Shown here in pieces: positions 30,681 to 42,419 of a stretch of DNA of 64,000 nucleotides. This DNA comes from Symsagittifera roscoffensis (Eukaryota > Xenacoelomorpha > Acoela > Convolutidae): assembly GCF_963678635.1 (NCBI RefSeq), contig NC_087069.1, positions 6,991,472 to 7,055,471 on the forward strand, read 5' to 3'. Made by a program: the position numbers and the translations under genes. Numbering within the stretch: the stretch's first letter is position 1; each line of letters opens with the position of its first letter. Below the pieces are notes generated by a model. The model was not told where the DNA came from, made no database searches, and saw nothing but the letters and a program-made list of their open reading frames with translations.

Positions 30681-32980
30681 AAATGAAATCAATGCATAAG
30701 TATTATAATAATTTACAAGATCATCACTAACATTATAATTCAGTTCAGTTCAGTTCATATACTGATCAATAGGCGTATCAGCTCCTATTAGTCTCCTAGA
30801 GTAATAAGTTATAGTGCCCTTGAAAAAGACCTCTCTTCGAGATGTCATATGTGTGGAACGAACCGGTGATACCGGCTTAGACCTTAGTTCGATCATGTTG
30901 GGCTCGTGCATAAACATAACTACCAAAGAATTTTATTTCAATTTATTCGGGCCTGATTGGCTTCAGGTGCAAAGCATGTGCATCAACTACCAAAATTAAT
31001 TTTTCTAATCACCATATTTTAATTTTACAAAACTAGGGGAATCGATTTATGTAGCTTTTGTAACTTTTCAAATGTCTTTTTTTTGTGCTACAAAAACATG
31101 CCGGCAGCCTGCAAACGATCAATTTCAGGATACTAAGTAAAAACCAAAACAAAGAGCAAGATCACACAAATCTATTTCGATAGGACAAAAATTTTTAAGC
31201 CAAAAAGTTTACAAGTTTTGAGTTGATTTCTAGCCGTGAGGGATGCATCAATTCACGAAGTTTTTTTTCCATAATATACCAGAATATGCCGTATTGCCAG
31301 GCAAATTTAGTTGTTCAAGTCTTCTCTTCTAACAACGCCGGAATTTTTTTTGCGAGAAAATCTGCGTTTTAGGTTATTTTCAATGATTTTTGCTGTGGGA
31401 TTAAATTCAAATTATGAAAAAAAAGTCTGCAAAGCATCTTTGTTTCGGCTGAGACAAGCAATTGTACCCTGTTTTGTCAGTAGAGGTAGCAATCATGATA
31501 AAAACATTCAAAAAATTTTAAGATAAAACAAGGCCTTTTTTGATAAAATCTCTCATTAAGGTTTCAGAGAGAATCTGGTCTCGATTCCAGATTCAGTTTG
31601 ACTTGAGCTGAATCCAAATACTTCTATAAAAACGGTTGAGCAATATTGAGCGTTTCCCACAAGGAAAAAAAAACAACGCTTTCAGTACCCTAAGACGAAC
31701 CCAGTAACCCAGTCAATCAATCCCGCCTCAACCAATCGAGTATGGCTCTTAGCAGCTCAAGGCCCCCCCTTTGGATTCGTTTTTGATATCCAGCTATGGC
31801 CAACTATTTAGGAAACTCAAGCACTCACTTTAGAAGTCTTTCAGTGAAGCAGAGTTTGTTTTCTGAAAATTGTTTATCAAGCACTTTGGAATTTCAGTTA
31901 TTTTCAACTTTGGGCTTTTGATGTAATTTTAAACTGGTTTCGAAAAACTTACAAAGACTAGGAAGACTTTTTAAAACATTATTTTACATTTAAAAAAAAG
32001 ATTTTCGTAAGGCCATCTTGACTGTCATTGGATCTGATATTGAATTCGCAGTATCCTGAAACTTTTGTAAGTCACCGCAATGAAAAGTCTAGGCAAGCCT
32101 CTGCGTGCACTCACATTGAAGAATTTTGCATGAACATTTGAATTGGCTACATCTCTTTTTAGAATATTTTAACCTTTTTTTGAGTCCATGGCTTATGATG
32201 TAGATTGTGTACATGAACTGTGGCTGTACTGTATTTATACTGCTGAATCACATTTCACTCGTTTTCATTCGCATTTACCTTTTGTTTTTTTTAACTTATA
32301 GATTTTACTTTTTTTTTAGAAAAACAGAACCGGCAAATGTGGTCATAAATTGTTTTATTTTCTGCAACATGACTTAATCAAAAGCATATGACTGAAACTT
32401 CCGTTGGTTATGCTAACAATTTAATTTTTTTTCCAGAATTTTAGAAACAATGATTGGCTTTGGTCTCTCATACTTTCTCCCCCCTATCCCAGCAAAATAC
32501 CCCCCTGCCGTATAAAAACCATGGTGTGGGTTGGCTATACATTTTTGCTACTAGCCGGGGGAGGGGGTATAGTGAGAAAGACCCTTGCTTACATGATTTT
32601 AAAAGATAAATACTTTTTATAAAAAGTACCTATTTTTTCTCCCAAATCAAATCAAGTGAAGTTTGGCAAAACCAAAATCAAACAAAGTAAAGTTTGGCTA
32701 AATTAAATCATCTGGCCTTGAACAATCAGGTTTTGACCAATCTGTAAATCTACAACGTTTCTCAGTTTTACAACTTTTCTGAACAGTTTTACAACTTTTG
32801 AAATTGTCAAAAATGTCTTGCAAAAACTGTCTCAAGTTTTATACAAGTTGAGAGACAATGATGAAATTTGAAAACATATTGTCAATGAAAAGAAATTTTT
32901 TTGTTATAATGCTGACGCATTTTTCGATTCCACATTTGGAAAAATTCCTATTGTCTCATTTCATCAAAAAGATATCAAAA
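30681..32980. other. Gap without recognisable gene
   Basis: Mostly AT-rich. At about 32462-32584 an imperfect inverted repeat (GGTCTCTCATACTTTC-CCCCC against GGGGG-ATAGTGAGAAAGACC) encloses some 75 bp. Confidence 0.45.
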
Positions 32981-32985
32981 TCAAT

Positions 32986-33261
32986 TTAGCATACTGTACA
33001 TTGTTCGTTATCAGGAGTATTAGCCATCATTACAGAGGAAATCCAGTTTGAAAAATGACCCATTCGTGCAAAATAACTTTCTCCGTCACATTTATCTGCG
33101 AAGGGGGCTCTACTTTTTGACTCGTAATAAGTAGCGATACCATATAAACAGAAAAACGATCGCTGATTGGGAAAGCAAGGGTCAATTACGTAGAGTGGGT
33201 TGCCTTCGTCGCCGAAACAAGTGTTCGTTTTTTCCTGAACTCGAGTTGTGCACACAATGTC
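32986..33261 (-). CDS. Serine-protease homologue, last exon
   Basis: 92 codons from acceptor TTTTACAG (intron side 33262-33263) to TAA at 32986. Reads DIVCTTRV, then CFGDEGNPLY, FFCLYGIATYYES, FARMGHFSNWISSV: the C-terminal half of an S1 (trypsin-fold) domain. The active-site Ser of GDSGGPL is Glu and the next Gly-Gly is Gly-Asn, so no nucleophile remains. WISSV is the usual terminal helix. A 17-residue tail ends in two Cys. Phase 0 with the preceding exon. Secreted non-catalytic homologues often act as cofactors or binding proteins; the role here is unknown. Confidence 0.8.
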   Translation of the reverse strand, partial: DIVCTTRVQEKTNTCFGDEGNPLYVIDPCFPNQRSFFCLYGIATYYESKSRAPFADKCDGESYFARMGHFSNWISSVMMANTPDNEQCTVC

Positions 33262-33620
33262 CTGTAAAATGGTTGTAAATCAAGTTGATGCAGTTTTGCT
33301 TACTATATGGGTTAATGAGCAAAACCAATTTTCAGAAAAAGTCAAGTTGTGAAAGACATTTACTAATAATAAGTCAGAAATTCAGCGCTCCATTTTCAAA
33401 ACTCCATTACTTCCTGGAAATAATCACCGGTGAAATAAGTTCTCAAATGTGAAATGCAGAAATGGATAACTTTTTAGATTGTGAAAAAAGTTTTTATTCA
33501 TTAAAGCCTAATCATAAAAACAAAAACGGTCTAAATAAAAACCACCCGTAATTAAAATAAATTTTTAATTTTTCGAAAGTCGTGAATATAGTTGTGATCA
33601 GTGATAGTTGAGTTTCTTAC

Positions 33621-33767
33621 CTCCCGACATTCCTTAAGCTGTTTGGTGAGAAAAGGTGAGAATGGTTTATACAGCTTGTTTTCACGTAGATGGATCTCCT
33701 CAAGAAATTCGGGGAAAAGTGGTCTCGTTCCTGATGCTTTTTCCAGTTGTTTGTCTGTGATTTTTTT
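33621..33767 (-). CDS. Serine-protease homologue, penultimate exon
   Basis: 49 codons between acceptor CTTATAG and donor GTAAGA, phase 0 on both sides, so it joins the last exon cleanly (KQLKECRE then DIVCT). Content: ASGTRPLFPEFLEEIHLREN and a Cys near the end, the usual S1 segment between the WG strand and the active-site loop (LQE--LPI-C). A competing plus-strand open frame here is a shadow. Confidence 0.75.
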
Positions 33768-33812
33768 CTATAAGAGTCGATCATGTGAAAAAACAAGAAG
33801 GCTGTGACTGTG

Positions 33813-33891
33813 GGTTTAACTAGTTTATAAGTATTTAAAATTCAACCTTGCAGTTTAACTTGTTTGTAAGTATTTAAAATTCAACTTTGCA
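33813..33891. repeat. Short tandem duplication, about 39 bp
   Basis: GTTTAACTAGTTTATAAGTA with TTTAAAATTCAACCTTGCA is repeated at once with four substitutions. It lies in an intron of the protease homologue. Confidence 0.8.
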
Positions 33892-33915
33892 GTATTTATT
33901 CGAACCCTTTAGCTT

Positions 33916-34635
33916 CCTGGGTTGACCAAAAATGCTTATCATACAATTCTCATAAGTGGTAAATTTCTTGTCATACAAACCCATGAAACCTCTAAAAATG
34001 TATGACTAACAATTTGCCATAAATTGAAATCGTATGACTAAAAATTTGTCGTTTATGAAAATTGGATGACAAACAGTTTCCCAAAAAAAAATTCAAATGA
34101 GAAAAAATACATTGAAACATATCTAATTAGCTCGTTCAATCTCTGAACAGAGAAAACAACCTGAGAAAAAAACTTTTTTTTTTTAGAAATAGTGTAATAA
34201 TGGTTGTAATAGATATTTTAGTGTGTAATAGTGCACTATTCTAACACTTGCCCTAATTGTTTCCACATTAAAGCCAGAAAGAACAATTTTGTTTTAGCAA
34301 TTTGCTCTCATCTTGTGGAAAAAATCCTACTAACTCATTTGAAGTTTCCAATGACTCGTTTGCAAAAAATTTTGAAAAAATTCTCCCATATGACGAAACT
34401 GCTTGTCATACAATTTTCATATTTGTATGAAAAGCCTTTTTCTAAAAAAAAATTCGAAGTCAGTTTTTCCGTCACCAGTCTGTTCAACTGTTCTCAAAAA
34501 GCCGCAGAAATTGTTAAATTTTTTCTCTATGGTTTTGCCAAAATGTATGAAAATTGTATGGCAAGCTATTTCTCCGTACACTTGATGTATGGAATTGTAT
34601 CACAAGCATTTTTGATGTATTGAGGTCAACCCGGG
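33916..34635. mobile_element. MITE family A, copy 1 (GGTTGACC termini)
   Basis: Begins CCTGGGTTGACC and ends GGTCAACCCGGG. Inside, ATGCTTATCATACAATT-like words sit on the left and their complements on the right, so the ends are inverted. About 720 bp, no transposase frame. A second member is at 53965-54870. Confidence 0.8.
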
Positions 34636-35246
34636 TTGCCGGCATCAATTTGAAAAAGTTTTGTGCGGTGCTAAATCAACGCGTTTACATAATCTCTGCT
34701 CAAACTACGAGCACCATAATAATTTTGAAATTGTTACAAACATGTTTAAATACAGTCCAAAAGAGTAGTTCATTGTTAAATATATACACTGTCCATATAA
34801 CCATTAATTAAATAAGTTGATACCAGTAAAAGCAACCAGTAGTTAATTCAAAACTTTCAGATATTGGGCGTGTCTGCGTAAATGACTCAGTGATTCTGTT
34901 TGAGATTTTGTTAATCTGTTAGACAAAAGGTGTGGAAAAAATCAGAATTATTCAGCCCAATTTTAAATTTTGCAAGGCTTAAAAGCAAAAAGTCAAGTTT
35001 TTGGGCGGAAAACAATCCATTGAAGGGTAATTATGGATCAAAATTTCAAAAAATATTTGCAAGATTTTGATTTCAACTTGAGGCATTCTGGAGTTCTGCT
35101 AATTGCAATGAGAGTTCTTGTGAAACGACCATTGCTTGGTTAAACTTAAACATTCAAGGGGAAAAACAACAAACTGATTAAGTATCTTCCTTTTTATTTA
35201 AAAATTAATTTTTAGAAACTGAAAAAAGCAGTTTTGTTCCTGAAAC

Positions 35247-35388
35247 TGAACCCATTCCACATGTAGCCAAAAGGGCACCTTGTTGCTGCCTAGCATTACA
35301 TGGGTAGATGACGCGGTACCGCTCCAAAATGGGCTTGCATAACTGGATCAGAGCAATGTTGTTGCCAACTTTCACTCTAAGCTCGCGT
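35247..35388 (-). CDS. Serine-protease homologue, middle exon
   Basis: From acceptor GATTTAG the minus strand reads RELRVKVGNNIALIQLCKPI, then a Tyr/Pro-containing loop with one Cys and TCGMGS. This is the S1 segment that normally holds NDIALL and the CGWG strand. The catalytic Asp is Asn here (NNIAL). The exon starts with one base of a split codon. Its donor is weak: 35247 (GTTTCA) would suit the phase-0 next exon; 35252 is an alternative. The exon linking this to the His-region exon was not found. Confidence 0.7.
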
Positions 35389-35714
35389 CTAAATCAATAC
35401 ATGTGCAATGTTTAAAAAAAATTACCTGAGAGTTGACGGAAAAACTATTGTTTTTGAAGTATTTCAAAAGCAATTTTCCTCATCTTAAAGGCTTTGACTA
35501 GAAAAAATAGCCAAGCCGCATCTGAGAAAAGTAAAAAGAATTCAAATATACTGATTTTTGTGGTCTAAAATATTATCAAGAAAGTTGGTTCCCATGTTGC
35601 ACTCAGAGAACAAAATTGAATAAGAAATCGATCAGAGTCTATTTTGTTTATCAAAGTTAAAAATCAATCCATTTAAAATCAATTGACATGTTTTTTTTTC
35701 CAATAGTTTTGCCG

Positions 35715-36010
35715 CTAGTCTCGCAAAGTGAGTGTACGGCCTAAAGCTTAATCGATTGCTAAATCTACAATTTCCCAAGTTGCAAAGCAATTCCGTTAAC
35801 CTTCCCCTAACGTTTGCCCCTCTACCCTCTTACAATCCCCATCCCAACTCTTGCCTTTTGCCCATCTCTTCACCTAAACCATTTCAACCACCCCCTCCCC
35901 ACCTGAAAAACCATCCTGACTACGCCCCATCTGAATGAACCCATCCCCCCGTCAAAACAAATCCTCCTCCGTCACCCAGGTTGGTTCAGGTGGGCGCTGG
36001 GTTTTTTTTC
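35715..36010 (+). repeat. Pyrimidine-rich dispersed repeat, copy 1
   Basis: TTCCGTTAACC, then CCCCTAACGTTTGCCCCT and a long C/T-rich run, ending in a GGTTGGTTCAGGTGGGCGC part. The reverse complement of 43977-44235 carries the same words in the same order. Family unknown. Confidence 0.6.
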
Positions 36011-36324
36011 AAGTGGAGGGAGAGGTTGGTTCAGTTTTTTTGGTCATACTCATTTATAAACACGGTCACAAATGCCATTTAAAAAAAACGTTGGCCTAAA
36101 AAAATGGCATTTTTGGCACGCGCTCATTTCAAAACAGTCCACTTACAGTAGTACCCCACCACCCCAAATCTAAAACTCTAAATTATTCTAGAAAAGTTGT
36201 TGAAAAGAACAAAATTGAGAAACATAAGAAACAGTTTAAAAAAATTGCGCAGAAAAAAGTAGAATTTTAACAAGCAAACAACTTTAATTTAAAGCGTCCA
36301 AAACACTTTAAGTGTTTAAGATCA

Positions 36325-36545
36325 TTTATCCACGAGGGATAGGACCAACATACGAGCTGTACAGCCCATCACGGCGAACCGCTGTTGTGCCCCTGCTTAA
36401 GAACTACATGCAATTTTTTTGGTTATTTTTCTGGGCTGGGTAATGTTGCCTCACCCTCAAGCAACGAGCACGGATCATGGTGGGCCTCGAACATCCGACC
36501 TTTCGATTGAGAGGCGGAGACGTAACCACTTCACCACTGCTCCCC
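36325..36545 (-). mobile_element. tRNA-derived SINE
   Basis: On the minus strand the head reads GGGAGCAGTGGTGAAGTGGT, with an A box (TGGTGAAGTGGTTA) and 40-odd bases later a B box (ATGTTCGAGGC). A non-tRNA body of about 145 bp follows (GTGCTCGTTGCTTGAGGG, then ACAGCGGTTCGCCGTGATGG). Typical layout of a tRNA-derived SINE; it sits in an intron of the protease homologue. Confidence 0.75.
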
Positions 36546-36833
36546 AAAACTTTCTTCATTACTTTCTTAAAGAGTAGCAAAACAATAAAATTTTAATTGA
36601 TTATAATCAATCATTTTTCACTTTAATAGACACTGACAAAAAAACTCATTTTTGTTTGGTTTTCATCAAAGGAATTTCAGTGCGGGAAAACACATGTAAA
36701 GAATGAATATCCCAAATTTTTTTTCCATTAAAATTAATCCGGCTAACGATCAAAAATTCAATCCATTCGAGCTTCCTTGAATTGAGTGACTACATTATAA
36801 TTATCAATGGGCCTAGTTTTTTTGTACACCTTC

Positions 36834-36848
36834 GGGGGGGGGGGGGGG
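36834..36848. repeat. G15 homopolymer
   Basis: Uninterrupted run of 15 G following TACACCTTC. Confidence 0.9.
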
Positions 36849-37612
36849 AGGTATGAGCTATGCTAGTAATTTTTACTCACTCTGAGGGTACAAAAATCTG
36901 AGTAATTTTGATACGACTCCTCCTGTTTTCCTTTGAAGTGAAGTTGCCAATTTCCACCACGATGTTTGTTGGAATTCCTTAAAAAAAACTCATTTTGGTA
37001 ATATTCAATAAATCAAAACTAAATATTCGCGATGAAAAAGTGCAATCCAAGAATTGTAAGGCAATTTTTCAAGAGCTTAGACGAATCAAAAATAGGTTGT
37101 TACAAAATTTAGTAAAACAGGTTTACTTTACAATCCACTCAAAATTACCAGCAAATTACTTGCAAATTACTTGCAAATTATGAGTTTAATCAACATACAA
37201 AACATAAGCTGACTGTTTTGTTAAACTTTTTTTCAGACAATTTGTAGCTCCGAAGCGGATCAGTAAGAAGCCCCCGAAGTTTAGATTAACGGACGGAAAT
37301 CAATTTAAGAAAAATTTTTTACAATTTTTTTTTTCAAATTTGCTGTTTTAACCTGAAACAAAAAAACTAGTTTTTTTTCGGGATTGAAGTTTTTTGGGAT
37401 CCACAACATGAAAAGTATAAACTAGCATCATCTGGATCTTTTTCTGGGTTTCCTGAATTTCACGGACAAAACCCTTATTCAAACAAAATAGTGTAAATAA
37501 AATGACTAAAAAAACTGAAAAAAATCTCTTTATATAATTTTAATCATTAGGAGTGTTTCAACGTAGTGAATAAAAAAGAGTCTTTGCGATAGTCAAATGA
37601 TAATTGTAAGCT

Positions 37613-37715
37613 TTATTGTTTCTCGCACTCAAACTTGTACCCAGAAATTTGTGTTTTACTGTCTGTTAACTCTAACGCAAATTGTTTGTTTAATTCTACA
37701 CACACGGGTTGACCT
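37613..37715 (-). CDS. Unassigned 3'-terminal exon (candidate)
   Basis: After the acceptor ATTTTTTTTAG the minus strand reads one base plus GQPVCVELNKQFALELTDSK, TQISGYKFECEKQ and TAA. The stop is part of CAATAAAG, which could serve as the polyadenylation signal. Composition and two Cys suggest an extracellular protein end. It lies inside the long intron of the protease homologue on the same strand, so it could be an alternative terminal exon of that gene or part of a nested gene. No family recognised. Confidence 0.4.
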
Positions 37716-37719
37716 CTAA

Positions 37720-39150
37720 AAAAAATTATTGTTTATCAGACAGTTCCATTCATGGATTCTAAAGAAAAAATTTATTATGCGATTCATATTTAAAAAATTT
37801 ATACACAAACGTTTTTTCGTTTTTTTTTCAGACATCCTTCCAAAAGGTGTTTTAAGTAAGTTTAATAAGGCTTACATTGGGTTTCAATTGAATGAGAACA
37901 TATAAGTCATCAAAACTATATTTCTGGACAAAAAAAGCTTATCATAATTACACAATTTCCATAAAAAATTCCCAAAGAAATTTTTTTTAGTTTTGATTTT
38001 AGTCGCTACGCCAGTTTACTGAAGAAAAAAACTTTTTTCTTCAAATTTTTATGATTCAAAAAGTTCAAACTTATGCTTCTAACGTAATCCACGCACTGTC
38101 CTTTTACTTAAAAGAGTAAAAGGCCACAGTGGAAGTTCTCTGTGACGGCAGAATTTGAAAATTGCAGTTTTTGATATAACATATAACCTAATTCTGGCCA
38201 AAATAAAAACAGTCCACGTTTTTCAACCTCTGATTTTCCTGAATATAGGCATGGTAGTCATATAGCTAAAATTGCATTTTGTTATAAATGTTTGTGTAAG
38301 AATCAATGTTTATCTTTGTTGGAGTTTTCAATACAGAGCTTAATCTGAGATTTTAGGGCCATTCAATATGTTGGTTATCTCAATAGAGAAATGTTTTTGT
38401 TCATTTTTCAGGGCAAAGACAAATAAGAAACAAAAAATTAAAAAATACTTGGCCAAATTGTCATAGATTCTCACAATATGGACAATCATTCAGTTTCATA
38501 ATAAGGAAAAAATGCTTTTCGAGAATTTTCATACAGTTTTTTAAACTTATGCAGTTTTTCTGTAAAATCGTATAGTTTGATATGCTTTTTTGTCAAACCG
38601 GGCACACTTGTTCTTCAGGGGCAGTGAGACATTGCTCTCAAAACTCAATTTTTCAAAATAAATTGACGTCAAACTTTTTCGCGAAAAATCAAAACGTTAA
38701 CCCAACTCAAAAGTTCTGCCATAACTTATGTATCTTTTTAATTTTTCATTGGTAAATTGCACGGAAGTTTGCCTTCAAGATTTTTCATCGAACGATTTTT
38801 AACAATTACATGATTATATACGTGACTGTTTTTGCCTTTTGAGGTACTTAAGCGAAAGTTTTTTATGACTTTGTTTCTTGGTAATTAACAAAAAAATGAC
38901 TTTTTTCTCGAAACAATATTACGAGGCCAAACTGCACTGTATATTCCTGGATTCCAGAGATAAATCTTGAAACATGTTTCAAAAATTAGATGAATTACAT
39001 CTAAAAAAAATTTGGTGGAAACCGCGTACTTGTAACGTAATTTTTGTCAGCATATTGGTTTTGCTGCGGATTGCGCATCGAGCGATTATGGGTAGTTGTT
39101 CCAGATTCCGCAAATGTAAGCGGATTCTGCAAAAGTAAGTGGTTTCCGCA
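37720..39150. other. AT-rich intronic stretch, nothing recognised
   Basis: No supported exon, RNA gene or clear repeat on either strand. Confidence 0.45.
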
Positions 39151-39156
39151 AATTTA

Positions 39157-39274
39157 TGTATGTATGTATGTATGTATGTATGTATGTATGTATGTATGTA
39201 TGTATGTATGTATGTATGTATGTATGTATGTATCTATGTATGTATGTATGTATAAATGTACGTATGTATGAATC

Positions 39275-39308
<34 letters not shown>

Positions 39309-39438
39309 TGTATGTATGTATGTATGTATGTATGTATGTATGTATGTATGTATGTATGTATGTATGTATGTATGTATGTATGTATGTATGTTTGTATGTA
39401 TGTATGTATGTATGCATGTATGCATGTATGTTAGTATG
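39157..39438. repeat. (TATG)n microsatellite, about 280 bp
   Basis: Nearly pure TATG tetranucleotide repeat with a few interruptions (around 39232, 39253-39278, 39391, 39414-39433). Long Met-Tyr-Val-Cys open frames here are by-products of the repeat. Confidence 0.97.
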
Positions 39439-39439
39439 T

Positions 39440-42150
39440 ATCTAAAAACCCGAAAAACGTGTTCTCTGCAATAAATTCGAATCGAAGAAGCGCAGAGTCG
39501 TTAAATCAGAATCGAGATTGGGCTGGCCAGTTCACGTGCACAAAATTACCGACAATTTACACAACAAATAGTCGTTCATGGTCGTCACGACCTCCACCAA
39601 AGGGTGAGCTGAGGCGCCATGTTGCTGGAACCAAACTGGACGTGTGACGGTTGCCCTGAACGAATGTCGCAAATTGGAGTAAATTTCATCTAAAATGCGT
39701 AAATAGCCGGAGTAAAGCTAGTCTAAAATGCGTAAACTGCGCAAATTAGTATCAACGCTTCCATCGTAAAAAAAGTAATCAAACAGAAAACTGCTGCTCA
39801 TTGCGGCCCAAATTCCAATTTTTACTTTGCAAATATTTGTTGTATAAAAATGATATTTTGGCTTTTCATCGTCCCAATATCGGCCGTTTTTGGCGTTGAA
39901 GTGGGGTCAAAATCCCTGCCAGCTGAAGCAAGAGCCTTTTTGGTTTGTCGTCATCTTGGAGCTTCTTAAAAAATCGCAATTTACAAGTTTCAGCACAGTG
40001 TTAGCAGTTTTTCTGGTCAGGGAGTATAATATTCCAACTTCTTTTCTTGTTTTTTATAGAGTTATTTGTATGGAGAAATACACCAGAGTTTTTTGATAAC
40101 TCGACAAACTTCATGAGTTAATTTTGCCAGAATTGTTAATGTAGTTGAGAGTGCCCTGGTTTTGCAGCTTCGTATGATTTTTAATACACACTTACGGTAC
40201 ACTTTGCGGTTGAATTTCTACTTGAGTTCTCGACAGGGTGCAAATTCTCATTGATCGAAAAAAATTAGATATCATGAACAGTTTTTGTTCAAGCGTGAAC
40301 ATGGTTGAAATTTCATTGAGAATATCAAGTAATTGATTGAATTAACCCACAAAGCAGCTAAAATAGCAACAACTAGATGTTTTTTGTATTTTCTTCAGCT
40401 CCATAAATTAGAGAATTCGGCTGAAAGGAAAAAGAGATGCAAAGAGTTAAAGTTGTGGCCACATTAAAAAATCGCATATTAGGTATGCTTTTTTGCATGT
40501 TTGAGTGTATGTAAGTATAAATTTTGTGCCTATAGGTAAACGGATTTTGTGCACATGCTTTGTTACAGGGTTTAATCAAAATTTGTTGCGGAATCCGTGA
40601 CCAAAGGTCTTCAAGGGCGCGACGCGGGTCACTAATTTGATCTCGCTGAATCCTTAACATACGTTTACCACGAAATCCGTGAGTGTCCAACGATAGTCCG
40701 GGGATTTTACCAAACAAGATAGAAGTTTTTTCTAGAATTAGGTGCTCGACCCATGACTCGACAGAAAAGTTTTTTGAGGTAAAACGAGACGGTAGATTGA
40801 AGGATACAGAGTCAAATGATACTTCAAACAAGGCAGAGTTGAACACAGGTTTGAACTTTGGGTCAAACGGTTTCGTATCAGGGTTCGAACTGAATCGAAT
40901 CACGGGTCAATCGGGTCAAATCATTTTTAAAATCAACCAGCTAGAGGTCTAACTCGAATTATTAAAGGTTAACCAAGCCCTGGCAATCTTATAAGAGCTC
41001 ACCTTGTAAATTGAAACGCACGTGCGATTTGAACCCTCAACTATATGATTGATGGGCGCCATCACTACAGATATGCCCGAACGCCACTCATGGTTCGAGC
41101 GTAGTCAGATTATTGATCACGGAATCGAATCTTTAATTGGCCGAACGAGATCAAACGGGATCGATTCATTGTTGGAATAAAGGAGAGAGTTGAAACTTTG
41201 CCAAACTAATCAGCTATTATCAGTTTATCTCATGACTAGATAACAAAAACTTACCCCGACCGAAAAGTATTACATGAAAATACGATTGATAAGCACTGAC
41301 TTTTCTGTTTTCGCATAAATATATTGATTGGAACAACTCTTCAGTGAAAAAATGATCTCCTTAATAATTTTTGAATCAAGTCAATGCCTTGAAACATCGT
41401 TTTGGTAAAAATGTAGTAAAAAAGCGTTTGTAGGAAATTCATGTCAAGCAAAAATGATGCATAACAGTACATTGAATTGAACTTTTAGAACGCTCTAATT
41501 TGCTTTAAAATCCAAAATATCAATTCAGTTGGCGAATAGAAAAAAAAACCGGCCAAAACTTTTACTTCCCCATTATTAAAAAAAGAACTGTGTGTAAAGT
41601 ATCTCTAACTTGCGGTCATATACAATTAACCTCATAAGATATACGAAATTTTTTGCAACGTTTCAGATTAAAAACTAATCTGAGCACAAACTAAGCCCAC
41701 AATTTTTTCAAAAGTTGGAACAAATACACTAATTTAACAAAAACTTTTCAGACAACATTTTGTGCTTGAGGTTGATTTTTTTTAATTTTTCAATTCGTAA
41801 TAAATTCATTAACACAAGTTTTTCGAATCAAAAGAGCGTCAACTGAAGCATTAGTTGAATCATCTTCTAAGTCTTTTCCTAAATTATCCCAAACTTAATC
41901 ACAAAAATTTCAATTCGTTCTTTTGTTAGAACAGAATTAATCGATGAAAAACTGATTCTCTTCACAGTTTTATCCTTAATGTAGAAGTAATGAGGTTTTT
42001 AAAGTGATACTCTTGGTTGTTTTTAAAAATTGGAGTACTTGATACTTGCCTGGAATAGTAGGTATCGTGGCTCGTTGCAATGCCAAAATTGAACAAAAAC
42101 TAGTTAAGTTAAATTAAATCTGTAAAATTTTTAATGAATTTTCTACACTC
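39440..42150. other. Intronic stretch of the protease homologue
   Basis: Contains scattered GGGTCAA/GATCAAACGGG-like words (about 40840-41165). The longest minus-strand open frame (40903-40373) begins with a GTG and has no recognised domain. An exon of the protease homologue joining 42153 to 35388 should lie between here and 35.4 kb but was not found. Confidence 0.4.
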
Positions 42151-42152
42151 AC

Positions 42153-42260
42153 TGCCTTCGACACATGAAAAAGCTGTCAAGACAAAGAACCTTTGAATAA
42201 TAGCTCCCCCACATATAAAACGGCCTTGAAGTAGTAGCCTTGCGTAAAAGGGTCTGTCAA
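42153..42260 (-). CDS. Serine-protease homologue, His-region exon
   Basis: From acceptor GGACTTTAG to a strong donor GTGAGT, phase 1 on both sides, 35 full codons. Reads DRPFYARLLLQGRFICGGAI, then IQRFFVLTAFSCVEG. This is the S1 signature F-CGG-II---VLTAAHCV, but the catalytic His is Ser (TAFSC instead of TAAHC). The Cys pair flanking the site is kept, so the fold is likely maintained while activity is lost. Confidence 0.8.
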
Positions 42261-42419
42261 CTAAAGTCCATCAAGGATCTCACCATTAAAAGCCGTATAA
42301 GCGTCTAAACTTTGTTTTTATTTTGTAATTTATTTTGCTTTTTCGGCTGCTAATATTTTCGCTTTCCAATTAGTTAGCAAATCATAGATTTTATAATCGT
42401 TATGTTTTGCAACCTTTTA

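Noticed and set aside
38090-38200. Possible extra minus-strand protease exon (NFHCG)
   Set aside because: The frame runs into a stop at the only donor candidate and phases do not fit neighbours.
39044-39474. Several overlapping open frames of 63-92 codons on both strands
   Set aside because: They are produced by the TATG microsatellite and encode only Met-Tyr-Val-Cys or Ile-His-Thr-Tyr repeats.
40373-40903. Minus-strand open frame of 176 codons
   Set aside because: It begins with GTG rather than ATG, has no splice support and no recognised domain. A short stretch (ALEDLWSRIPQQIL) faintly recalls the end of mariner transposases but is too weak to call.
42060-42112. Possible small minus-strand exon with a GC donor (FWHCNEPRYLLFQ)
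   Set aside because: Reading phase does not fit either adjoining protease exon and no S1 motif is present.
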